Notes under the pieces: model-generated | Told to the model about the DNA's origin: nothing | The model's database searches: none | The model's input: the letters and a program-made list of their open reading frames with translations, nothing else | Shown: positions 55,944-63,376 of the stretch, piece after piece | Position numbering within the stretch: the first letter of the stretch is position 1 | Layout of the letters: each line of letters opens with the position of its first letter | Made by a program: the position numbers and the translations under genes | NCBI RefSeq assembly: GCF_900102675.1 | Contig: NZ_FMYX01000008.1 | Location: forward strand, 170,965-234,964 | Origin: Pseudomonas guariconensis | Lineage (GTDB): Bacteria > Pseudomonadota > Gammaproteobacteria > Pseudomonadales > Pseudomonadaceae | Reading direction: 5' to 3' | Length of the DNA: 64,000 nucleotides

Positions 55944-56732
55944 ATGCAATTCGAAATTTTCCAGGTCGACGCGTTCTCTGCCACGCCGTTCGGCGGCAAC
56001 CCAGCGGCAGTCGTCCCGCTGGAAACCTGGCTGCCCGACGAAACACTCAAGCGTATCGCCGCGGAGAACAACCTTTCCGAAACCGCTTACTTCGTGCGTA
56101 ACGGCGAGGCATTCGACCTGCGGTGGTTCACCCCGACCGTGGAGGTGAACCTATGCGGGCATGCGACCTTGGCAACGGCGTGGGTGTTGTTCGAGCAGTT
56201 GGGGGAGCAGGCCGAGGTGCTGCGGTTCAATACCCGCAGCGGCGAACTGCGCGTCAGTCGAGGTGCCGATGGGCTGCTGGCGATGGATTTTCCGGCCAAG
56301 CAGCCGGTAGCGGTTGATATTCCTCAAGCGTTGCTCGAGGCGCTAGGGCTGACCAGTGCCCGGGCGTTGTATCGCACTGATGACTATGTGCTGGTCATCG
56401 ACGATGCCGAGCTGCTCGGCACGCTGACGCCGGATTTCGTTGCGCTTTCGGCGTTTGACGTGCGAGGAATTGCGGTGACAGCACCCGGAGGTGGGTTTGA
56501 TTTCGTTACCCGTTGGTTCGGCCCTCGGGTTGGGGTCAATGAAGACCCGGTGACAGGGTCGGCGCATACATCGCTGGCGCCTTACTGGTCCGAGCGGCTG
56601 GGCAAGCGCCGGTTGGTGTGCGAGCAGGGCGGGGCGCGTAAGGGGCAACTGGAATGTGAAGTGCCAGGGAATGGGCGGGTGATCATCAGTGGGCGGGGGG
56701 CTTTGTACCTGCGTGGGGTCATCTTTGTCTGA
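55944..56732 (+). CDS. PhzF family isomerase
   Basis: 262 residues with the PhzF two-domain barrel fold. The catalytic glutamate is Glu46 in NNLSETAYF; the loops GGNPAAVVP and EVNLCGHATLATA, plus DPVTGSAHTSLAPYW in the second half, are family hallmarks. It is not part of a phenazine cluster, so it is one of the orphan PhzF-like proteins whose substrate is unknown. The ATG at 55944 has TAGGAG 7 bases upstream. Confidence 0.9.
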   Translation: MQFEIFQVDAFSATPFGGNPAAVVPLETWLPDETLKRIAAENNLSETAYFVRNGEAFDLRWFTPTVEVNLCGHATLATAWVLFEQLGEQAEVLRFNTRSGELRVSRGADGLLAMDFPAKQPVAVDIPQALLEALGLTSARALYRTDDYVLVIDDAELLGTLTPDFVALSAFDVRGIAVTAPGGGFDFVTRWFGPRVGVNEDPVTGSAHTSLAPYWSERLGKRRLVCEQGGARKGQLECEVPGNGRVIISGRGALYLRGVIFV

Positions 56733-56756
56733 GTGGGTTGTGGGGTGAGCCTTTAA

Positions 56757-56794
56757 GCCTATTCGCGGGTAAATCGGGACGCCGAATAGGCCGG
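56757..56794. repeat. Degenerate REP-type palindrome
   Basis: GCCTATTCGCGGGTAAAT at the left and GCCGAATAGGCCGG at the right keep the outer CCTATTC/GAATAGG pairing of a P. putida REP, while the inner GGGTAAACCC core is altered. Confidence 0.6.
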
Positions 56795-56824
56795 AACAAA
56801 CACCAAAACAATTAACTTGTTTAC

Positions 56825-56854
56825 CGTTACCGTTACCGTTACCGTTGCCGTTGC
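56825..56854. repeat. Hexanucleotide microsatellite, CGTTAC/CGTTGC
   Basis: Three units of CGTTAC are followed by two of CGTTGC; a decayed unit GTTTAC precedes them. Confidence 0.9.
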
Positions 56855-57164
56855 TTTTGATGCGCGTCGGTTCAGTCACCACCCATCGCGACCTCAGAAG
56901 GCCGAGTGGAGGTGTCTGTAGGGGCAGGCGCGCAGCGCCCTTCGGCGGTAGCCGAAGACGCGAGATGGAGGCTGGCGTAGCCAGCCGGAGGCCGCGGAGC
57001 CCCGCAGGACACCGCAGCGAGGGGACCCCGGAGCGCAGCGCAGGGGCCGGATGTGGGAGCCAACGGCTTTTGCCTACTTTTGCCCAAGAGCAAAAGTAGG
57101 TCGCCGTAAAGGCGAAAAGCGCCGGTGGCGCCCCCACCAAACCCGGATATTCACACAGCCTGAA

Positions 57165-57200
57165 AGCCCAAGCCCAAGCCCAAGCCCAAGCCCAAGCCCA
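57165..57200. repeat. Hexanucleotide microsatellite, AGCCCA x6
   Basis: Six perfect units of AGCCCA end 50 bases before the GFA gene. Copy number is likely to vary between strains, and the tract could alter the upstream region of that gene. Confidence 0.93.
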
Positions 57201-57250
57201 AATAGAATCACCACCTATACTTCCCAGTCCCAAATGCAAGGAGCCTCACC

Positions 57251-57658
57251 ATGACCCTGGAAAAACAAGGCACCTGCCTCTGCGGCGAAACCCACCTGAA
57301 AGTGACCGTCGACAACACCCACATCAGCGCCTGCCACTGCAGCATGTGCCGCAAGTGGACCGGCGGCCCGCTACTGGTCGTCCATTGCAGCCACCCTCCA
57401 ACGATCGAAGGCCGCACGCCAAGCGTCTACGACTCTTCCGACTGGGCCCAGCGTGGTTTTTGTGGCCGGTGCGGCACACATCTGTACTACCGCCTCAAAG
57501 CCAACGATTTCTATGCCATCCCGGTAGGCCTGTTGGACGGCGAAGAAGCCTGGGCTTTCGACTTGCAGATTTTCATCGAGCAGAAACCCGCCTGGTACTG
57601 CTTCGCCAACCAGACCAAGGAATTGACCGGCCAGGAGGCATTCGAGCAACTTGGCTAG
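57251..57658 (+). CDS. GFA family (glutathione-dependent formaldehyde-activating-like) zinc protein
   Basis: 135 residues with the GFA/Mss4-like zinc sites: Cys9 and Cys11 (CLCG), Cys28, Cys30 and Cys33 (CHCSMC) and a further CGRCG pair around residue 75. Most family members are not proven formaldehyde enzymes, so the function is left open. It stands alone after the repeat-rich gap. Confidence 0.88.
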   Translation: MTLEKQGTCLCGETHLKVTVDNTHISACHCSMCRKWTGGPLLVVHCSHPPTIEGRTPSVYDSSDWAQRGFCGRCGTHLYYRLKANDFYAIPVGLLDGEEAWAFDLQIFIEQKPAWYCFANQTKELTGQEAFEQLG

Positions 57659-57730
57659 CGCATCAAGCCTTGCCAAAGTGGCACATTCCTGAGAAAAGGG
57701 CGGCCACAAATCCGCTTCAAGGAAACCGCC

Positions 57731-58069
57731 ATGAGCAGCGAACTGCAAATCATCGATATCCAGGAAGGCGACGGCAAGGCTGTGGTCAAGGGCGCGCTGA
57801 TCACCACCCAATACACCGGCTGGCTGGCCGATGGCAGCGAGTTCGACTCCTCCTGGACGCGGGGTAAGCCGTTCCAGTGCGTTATTGGCACCGGCCGCGT
57901 CATCAAAGGCTGGGACCAGGGCCTAATGGGCATGCGTGTCGGCGGCAAGCGCAAGCTGATAGTGCCGGCGCACCTGGGTTATGGCGAGCGCAACGTGGGC
58001 TCGATCCCGCCCCATTCGGACTTGACGTTCGAAATCGAGTTGCTGGAAGTATTGACGCGCGATGACTGA
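57731..58069 (+). CDS. FKBP-type peptidyl-prolyl cis-trans isomerase
   Basis: 112 residues covering one FKBP domain, with the active-site aromatic and Asp residues (YTGWLADGSEFDSSW, VIKGWDQGLMGMRVGGKRKL, HLGYGERNVGSIPPHSDLTF). No signal peptide, so it is cytoplasmic. The genuine start follows AAGGAAACC. Confidence 0.95.
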   Translation: MSSELQIIDIQEGDGKAVVKGALITTQYTGWLADGSEFDSSWTRGKPFQCVIGTGRVIKGWDQGLMGMRVGGKRKLIVPAHLGYGERNVGSIPPHSDLTFEIELLEVLTRDD

Positions 58070-58202
58070 GTCATCCGCGTCTTATCCGCGTTGCAGGTGA
58101 GGAAAAGTCATCCGGTAAACAACGAAACGACGGGTATTGCTCGCTCCACCGGCAAGGCACCTTCTGCGTTCGAGCGATGACTTTGAACGCTAAGGTGGGC
58201 AT

Positions 58203-58655
58203 ATGCAATTCACGAACATTCATCAAATGATCGGCTATCGGGGTGTGGTCTTTGACGTTCTGGAGTTTGAGGTGATGCGACGTTCTCAATTCGGGGCGCT
58301 TTACTTCGACGTGGCACGACAGGTAAACGATCGCATCATCGAAAGAGTAATAAAGGTCTATGACCGTATGCAGGCAAGGGAACGTCCCTGCCTTCTGAAA
58401 GTTTCGATTTCAAAGCCTCTGAACCGTGATCAATGCGACGCACTCAATGCTCAGCGCTGGACGTTAACCAGCTTGATCCCGGGCACAGCCCGACGTCAGC
58501 GGACCGCTGTGGCAGCCAAAATCAATGTCCCCGCTATTGTCGCTGAACGATTGCGGCACTATCACGTGGGAGACAGATTGATTGGTATCGATGCCAGCGT
58601 TCACGGCGGTCTCGGGCCTCGGCAGTTGTCCACCTCAATGATCCTCAAGCATTGA
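58203..58655 (+). CDS. Hypothetical protein
   Basis: 150 residues that I do not recognise. The Shine-Dalgarno AAGGTGG precedes the ATG, and the frame has sensible amino acid composition but clearly lower third-position GC than neighbours, which suggests recent transfer. The N-terminal half is predicted alpha/beta (VVFDVLEFEVMRRSQFGALY), the C-terminal part basic then glycine-rich. No membrane segment or signal peptide. Confidence 0.6.
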   Translation: MQFTNIHQMIGYRGVVFDVLEFEVMRRSQFGALYFDVARQVNDRIIERVIKVYDRMQARERPCLLKVSISKPLNRDQCDALNAQRWTLTSLIPGTARRQRTAVAAKINVPAIVAERLRHYHVGDRLIGIDASVHGGLGPRQLSTSMILKH

Positions 58656-58662
58656 GCCTCCA

Positions 58663-58902
58663 ATGCACGAAAATGCATTTTCTCTTGTATCGATGTTCGT
58701 GGCGGCGTTCTTCATCGACCAGCGGCTAAAAGCGCCCAGGTTGCGCAAATGGTTGGGCGTCGCCGTATTCATGGGAGGGCTGGCCAGCCTCTTCTATATA
58801 CATCTCGAGACGTTTTGCGGCATTGACCTCATGCTATGCAAGATTTTTGCAATGATCATGGGGATGTGTCTTTTCTGGCGTCGAGATCAGCACATGAAGT
58901 GA
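58663..58902 (+). CDS. Hypothetical small membrane protein
   Basis: 79 residues beginning 7 bases after the preceding hypothetical gene. Two membrane helices are predicted (about 30-47 and 53-71), and the loop between carries two cysteines (FCGIDLMLC). A weak Shine-Dalgarno makes the start uncertain; an ATG 11 codons downstream is an alternative. Possibly one unit with its neighbour. Confidence 0.5.
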   Translation: MHENAFSLVSMFVAAFFIDQRLKAPRLRKWLGVAVFMGGLASLFYIHLETFCGIDLMLCKIFAMIMGMCLFWRRDQHMK

Positions 58903-59007
58903 TGTGCCTGGCCGGCTGGAATCCACCTTTGCTGGTCGGTAATGCCCAAGCTCGCTTCCACACTTGCAATGGCGCAGGTGTGGAAGCGACAGCCGTCCAG
59001 TGACGGC

Positions 59008-59736
59008 TTAACGTCCGAACATCATCGGCCAACCCACGACTTTCTTCGCTCGGGGTGTCGCATAAGTGCGTACTTTCGAGGTGCTCAAGCCCAGCCTCAC
59101 CAGGGATTCGGCGATGCTCACCGCTGCACTGACCCCATCTACTACCGGTACCCCCGTACGTTGACGGATCTGTTCATCGAGCCCGGCCATGCCGCCGCAG
59201 CCCAGGCAGATCACCTCGGCTTTGTCTTCACGCACGGCGCGTTCGGCCTGTTCGACGATCGCTTGCACGGCACGCTGCGGGTCGGCTTCCAGGTCCAGCA
59301 CGGCAAGGCCACTGGCGCGTACCGAGGCGCAGCGGTCGTACAGCCCGGAGAGCTTGAGGCGGTCCTCGATCAGCGGCACGGTGCGGTCCAGGGTGGTGAC
59401 CACCGAATATTTGTGGCCCAGGTACATGGCGGTGCTGGCGGCGGCGTCGGTGATGTCCACGACCGGTACGTCGAGCAGTTCCTGCAGGCCTTCGCGGCCA
59501 TGCTCGCCATAGCCGGCCTGGATTACGGCATCGTAGGGTTGATCGAAATTGAGCACCCGGTCCATCACGGCGATAGCGGCGAGATAGCTCTCGAAGTTGC
59601 CTTCCACGGACTCCGCGCCGAACCAAGGCGTGAGGCCGACGATTTCGGTGCCTGGGGAGGCCACACTGCGAGCTTGCTCGGCGATGGCGTCAGTGATGGC
59701 GGTGGTGGTGTTGACGTTGGCAATCAGAATGCGCAT
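59008..59736 (-). CDS. Asp/Glu/hydantoin racemase superfamily protein with one catalytic cysteine
   Basis: 242 residues with the HyuE/allantoin racemase fold. The second catalytic cysteine is Cys180 in CLGCGGMAG, but the first, which is Cys76 in Pseudomonas hydantoin racemase, aligns with Gly75 here (QAGYGEHGREG). Two-base racemisation is therefore doubtful; the single-Cys pattern resembles that of arylmalonate decarboxylase, which has Gly74 and Cys188. The next gene is an NCS1 permease, so the substrate is probably a hydantoin, allantoin or related nitrogen compound. ATG 59736 has a GGGAAATCC upstream; only 13 bases separate it from the permease stop. Confidence 0.8.
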   Translation of the reverse strand: MRILIANVNTTTAITDAIAEQARSVASPGTEIVGLTPWFGAESVEGNFESYLAAIAVMDRVLNFDQPYDAVIQAGYGEHGREGLQELLDVPVVDITDAAASTAMYLGHKYSVVTTLDRTVPLIEDRLKLSGLYDRCASVRASGLAVLDLEADPQRAVQAIVEQAERAVREDKAEVICLGCGGMAGLDEQIRQRTGVPVVDGVSAAVSIAESLVRLGLSTSKVRTYATPRAKKVVGWPMMFGR

Positions 59737-59749
59737 GGGGATTTCCCTA

Positions 59750-61285
59750 TCAATGGCTGCTGTGGTCGACGGCGATGGCTTCACCGCTGACGTCGAAGTA
59801 CTGGCGGTTGCGCGGGGCGACCAGCAAGTAGAGGGTGGCTGCGGTGCCGGCACCGATCAGCCAGGAGAACGGCGCGACGCTGTGGAAGTGGGGCACCAGT
59901 GCCAGCACGATGGCCAACAGGGCTGCCGGCAGGAAGGCCGCGACGGCGCGCAGGTTGATGCCCCGCGTGTAGAAGTAGGCCCCCTCGGGATTCTCGCTGT
60001 AGAGCTCGGGTACATTGACCTGGCCTTTTCGCAGCAGCCAGTAGTCCGCCATGATCACGCCATACAAGGGGCCGAGCAGGGCGCCCAGACCTGACAGGAA
60101 GTACACGATCACCAGCGGGCTGTTGTAGAGGTTCCAAGGCAGGATCAGCACCGCCAGGGTGGCGCTGATCAAGCCGGCGCGGCGGAAGTTCAGATGGCGT
60201 GGCGCCAGGTTGCTCAGCACGAAGGCCGGGGCGACGAAGTTGGCCATGATGTTCACCGCCACGGTGACGATCAGGAAGGCCAGGCAGCCGAGAACCAGGA
60301 AAGCTGTGCTGGGGATGGAGGCGACGATCTGGGTGGGGCTGTCGATGACCTGGCCGTTGATCTGGAACTGTGCGCCGCACAGCACCGCGGTGATGGTGGC
60401 GAACACCAGGATATTGACCGGTAGGCCCCAGAAATTGCCCACACGGATGGTCTTGCGGCATGGCGAGGAACGAGCGAAGTCGCAGAAGTTCAGCACCAGC
60501 GTGCCGTAGATGGCCAGCCATAGCGCGCCGCCGGCAAAGATGTTGCGCCACATCTCATAACCGGTCAGCGGTTCGGCCACCGACCAGGCGATGCGGGCAT
60601 CGGCCTGGAAGTACATCCACCCGGCAAGGCTCGCCACGGTCAAGAGGATCACCGGGCCTGCGAAGGCCTCGTAGCGGCGCACCATCTCCATGCCGTAGGC
60701 AAGGATCACCAGTTGCACCAGCCAGATCGCCACGAAGCACACCCAGCCCAGGCTCGACAGGCCAAGAAGGCTGTTATCGTCGTAGGCCGCCAGCTGCGGC
60801 CACACGGCAGTGAGCAGTACGCGCAACACGACGGACGCCAAGTAGGTCTGGATACCGAACCAGGCGATGGCGATCACCGCCCGGATCAGCGCCGGTATCT
60901 GCGCGCCGTGGATGCCGAAGGCGATGCGACTGATCACCGGAAAGGGTACGCCGGTTTTCTGTCCCATGTACCCGGACAAGTTCATGAAGAAGTACACCAG
61001 CGCTGCGCCGATCGCCAGGGACAGAAGAATCTGCCAGCCGCCCAGGCCGAGGGCGAACAATCCCATGGCAAAGGAATAGTTGGCGATGTTGTGCACGTCA
61101 TTGGTCCAAAGCGCGAAGATGCTGTAGCGGCCCCAGCGACGGCCCTCGATACGAGTAGGGGCGAGGTCTCTGTTATGCAGGCGCGGGCTGAGTTCAAGCG
61201 CCGGCGAATGGCCATTCAATGGAAGAGAGGGGGAGGCGGTGCTGGCAACGGATAGTTCAGGGGCTAGGTTGAGGCTGGTACTCAT
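59750..61285 (-). CDS. NCS1 family nucleobase/hydantoin:cation symporter
   Basis: 511 residues with 12 predicted membrane helices, matching the NCS1 family (Mhp1, PucI, HyuP). Landmarks are NDVHNIANYSFAMGLFALG in helix 1, GVPFPVISRIAFGIHGAQIP and GVIMADYWLLRKGQVNVPEL. It imports a cyclic nitrogen compound such as allantoin or a hydantoin with a cation. It forms a two-gene unit with the racemase-like gene downstream. Confidence 0.92.
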   Translation of the reverse strand: MSTSLNLAPELSVASTASPSLPLNGHSPALELSPRLHNRDLAPTRIEGRRWGRYSIFALWTNDVHNIANYSFAMGLFALGLGGWQILLSLAIGAALVYFFMNLSGYMGQKTGVPFPVISRIAFGIHGAQIPALIRAVIAIAWFGIQTYLASVVLRVLLTAVWPQLAAYDDNSLLGLSSLGWVCFVAIWLVQLVILAYGMEMVRRYEAFAGPVILLTVASLAGWMYFQADARIAWSVAEPLTGYEMWRNIFAGGALWLAIYGTLVLNFCDFARSSPCRKTIRVGNFWGLPVNILVFATITAVLCGAQFQINGQVIDSPTQIVASIPSTAFLVLGCLAFLIVTVAVNIMANFVAPAFVLSNLAPRHLNFRRAGLISATLAVLILPWNLYNSPLVIVYFLSGLGALLGPLYGVIMADYWLLRKGQVNVPELYSENPEGAYFYTRGINLRAVAAFLPAALLAIVLALVPHFHSVAPFSWLIGAGTAATLYLLVAPRNRQYFDVSGEAIAVDHSSH

Positions 61286-61439
61286 GCGTCAGGCTCCTGA
61301 TGCGCGTGGACTGCGATGAGCGGGCAGCGCACGGGCTCGCCATCTCGTCGGTGCAGCGTTGGCATCACTGGGTTCTGGGCGCAACGGCCTGTTGTGTAAG
61401 GCAGGCGCTGCGAGTTCTTGTATGTATGTTTTGTCTGAT

Positions 61440-61449
61440 TTGTATACAA
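61440..61449. promoter_or_regulatory. Probable operator TTGTATACAA
   Basis: A perfect 10-base palindrome of the kind bound by FadR/FCD-type GntR regulators, set inside a larger inverted repeat (TATGTTTTG / CAAAACATA). It lies 155 bases upstream of the permease start. Confidence 0.6.
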
Positions 61450-61701
61450 AACATAGGCACACAAAAGCGAGTTCCATGCCAGGTAAAAACCAACTTTACG
61501 GGTATGGCCTTTTGCAACTTAACCCGCTGAAAGTTAAGTCGATGAATTAAGCGCAATATATGTTGACCAATTGAACAGGTTTTATTTCTCGTCGTCGCTG
61601 TTAGTTGATCGATTGGTCAGATTTTTAGGTGGGAAGTGTGTAGGGGAGTGAGTGGATGACGGACAAAAGTGCACACAAAAATGACACTTTAGGTGACATT
61701 C

Positions 61702-61711
61702 TTGTGTACAA
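61702..61711. promoter_or_regulatory. Second operator-like palindrome TTGTGTACAA
   Basis: One base differs from the site at 61440. The palindrome ATCGATCGAT follows at 61715-61724. The site lies 46 bases past the 3' end of the Lrp-type regulator gene and could serve the permease operon at a distance. Confidence 0.45.
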
Positions 61712-61756
61712 ATTATCGATCGATAAATGTCAATAACGCTTTTCGTAAATCCCACT

Positions 61757-62194
61757 TCAAGCCATTGGCGGCAATCGGCGTTTAACCGGGGTTTTCTTGA
61801 TGATCGCGGTATTGGTTTCCGCCAGCACATTGATGCGATCGAGCAGCGTGTCGAGTTGCTCCATTGACCTCACGTGCAAGCGTGCGATGAAGCAGTCTTC
61901 CCCGGTGACCTTGTCGCACTCGGTGAACTCGGGGATGGCAATGATCTGCCGCTCCACCTCCTGCAACTGACCCGGCAGCGGGCGGATCCGTACGATGGCT
62001 TGCAACTGGTAGCCGAAGCTGCGCGGATCCACCTCGACGGTGTAGCCGCGCAGTACACCACGCTCCTCCAGGCGCCGCAGGCGTTCGCTGACACTGGGGG
62101 CCGACAGGCCACTGACCTGGGCCAGGGCCTTGAGCGAGCGGCGGGAATCTTCCATCAGCGCATTGATCAGCAGTTGGTCGATGTCATCGGTCAT
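61757..62194 (-). CDS. Lrp/AsnC family transcriptional regulator
   Basis: 145 residues: an N-terminal winged helix-turn-helix (about 5-55, DSRRSLKALAQVSGLSAPSV) and a C-terminal RAM effector-binding domain (about 70-140). It is divergent from the EamA exporter at 62328, with 133 bases between, which suggests that it controls that exporter in response to an amino acid. Confidence 0.93.
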   Translation of the reverse strand: MTDDIDQLLINALMEDSRRSLKALAQVSGLSAPSVSERLRRLEERGVLRGYTVEVDPRSFGYQLQAIVRIRPLPGQLQEVERQIIAIPEFTECDKVTGEDCFIARLHVRSMEQLDTLLDRINVLAETNTAIIKKTPVKRRLPPMA

Positions 62195-62327
62195 GGGTAC
62201 CTCGTTAGGCGTTTTTTGTTTTCTGCCTTGATAGTAAAGGCAAGATGACGAAATCGCCTTTTTTATCCGCTGGATGGCACGCTAGGGCACTGGGCATACT
62301 GTGGCCATGTTCGACAGGAGGTGTGAG

Positions 62328-63227
62328 ATGGACAATTCGTTGCGCCGCGGCTCGCTGGAAATGGTCGCCGCCATGCTGATTTCCGGGACCATCGGTTGGT
62401 TCGTGCTGGTGTCCGGTCAACCGGTGCTGGAAGTGGTGTTCTGGCGCTGCGTGTTCGGCGCCGTCACCCTGTTGCTGATCTGCGCTGCCATGGGCTTTCT
62501 CAAACCCGGTGTGTTGACTCGCGCTACCTTCCTGCTGGCGGTGGCCAGTGGCGTGGCTATCGTGGGCAACTGGGTGCTGCTGTTCGCCTCCTACTCCAAG
62601 GCTTCGATCGCCATTGGTACGGCGGTCTACAACGTGCAGCCGTTCATGCTGGTCGGGCTGGCAGCGTTGTTCCTGGATGAAAAGATCACCCTACCCAAAA
62701 TGACCTGGTTGAGCCTGGCCTTCCTCGGCATGCTGGCCATCGTCAGCGCCCATGGCAACGGCCAGGGTGGGGCGGGCGACTATCTGCTGGGCATCGTCCT
62801 GGCTTTGGGCGCGGCCTTTCTCTATGCCGTGGCCGCTTTGATCATCAAGCGCCTGAGCGGTACGCCGCCGCACCTGATCGCGCTGATTCAGGTGACCACG
62901 GGCATCCTGTTGCTGGCGCCGTGGGTCGGCGGTGAGGGGCTACCCGTTGAGACGTCGGCACTGGCCAGCCTGCTGACGCTGGGAGTCGTGCACACCGGCG
63001 TGATGTACGTGTTGCTGTACAGCGCTATCCAGCGCCTGCCTACCGCCCTGACCGGCGCGTTGTCGTTCATCTACCCGATCGCGGCGATCCTGGTCGACTG
63101 GGTGGCCTTCGATCATCGTCTGGCGCCGCTGCAGTGGCTGGGTGTGGCGGCGATTTTGCTGGCTGCAGCAGGGATGCAGCAGGGGTGGTGGTTCCGCTCG
63201 GGCAGGGTCGCGCTGAAGGGCCAATGA
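62328..63227 (+). CDS. EamA/DMT family metabolite exporter
   Basis: 299 residues with ten membrane helices in two EamA repeats (about 8-140 and 150-285). The ATG at 62328 is set by the strong Shine-Dalgarno AGGAGG at 62316-62321; earlier GTG and ATG codons lack one. The DMT family exports amino acids and related metabolites. It is divergent from an Lrp regulator, an arrangement common for amino acid exporters. Confidence 0.9.
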   Translation: MDNSLRRGSLEMVAAMLISGTIGWFVLVSGQPVLEVVFWRCVFGAVTLLLICAAMGFLKPGVLTRATFLLAVASGVAIVGNWVLLFASYSKASIAIGTAVYNVQPFMLVGLAALFLDEKITLPKMTWLSLAFLGMLAIVSAHGNGQGGAGDYLLGIVLALGAAFLYAVAALIIKRLSGTPPHLIALIQVTTGILLLAPWVGGEGLPVETSALASLLTLGVVHTGVMYVLLYSAIQRLPTALTGALSFIYPIAAILVDWVAFDHRLAPLQWLGVAAILLAAAGMQQGWWFRSGRVALKGQ

Positions 63228-63247
63228 TCGAAGGCTCCTGAACCACC

Positions 63248-63266
63248 GGGGGCGCTTTGCGCCCCC
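63248..63266 (+). terminator. Hairpin after the exporter gene
   Basis: The perfect stem GGGGGCGC / GCGCCCCC has a 3-base loop and starts 21 bases after the stop codon. No T-run follows on the + strand, so it may be part of a REP-like element rather than a classical terminator. Confidence 0.5.
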
Positions 63267-63376
63267 CGCGAAACAAGGCTGCTCCTAGCAACGCCTGCGT
63301 TGGGCCGCGTAGCAGCCTCAAAAGCCCAAGCGAGCGCTATTAGGTAGAATGCCTTCTTTTTGCTTGCGACCCGATC

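Larger units (their letters stand above)
56733..57250. other. Repeat-rich intergenic region
   Basis: 518 bases without a credible gene. It contains a degenerate REP palindrome (56757-56794), a hexanucleotide array (56825-56854), a dense GC-rich stretch with short inverted repeats (about 56920-57050), a hairpin CTACTTTTGC-ccaa-GAGCAAAAGTAG (57074-57097 approximately), a GGCGAAAAGCGCC element shared with the flhB-flhA gap, and a second hexanucleotide array (57165-57200). Confidence 0.7.
61286..61756. other. Upstream region of the permease operon
   Basis: 471 bases without a credible gene; AT content is visibly higher than in the rest of the window. It holds two near-identical palindromes (61440-61449 and 61702-61711) and a direct repeat GCACACAAAA (61457-61466 and 61671-61680). 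It should contain the promoter of the permease operon. Confidence 0.6.

Noticed and set aside
55944..56732. PhzF gene as evidence of a phenazine cluster
   Set aside because: No other phz genes are near; orphan PhzF-like proteins are frequent in Proteobacteria.
56825..57200. Possible CRISPR array
   Set aside because: The repeats are only 6 bases long and directly adjacent, with no spacers and no cas genes nearby.
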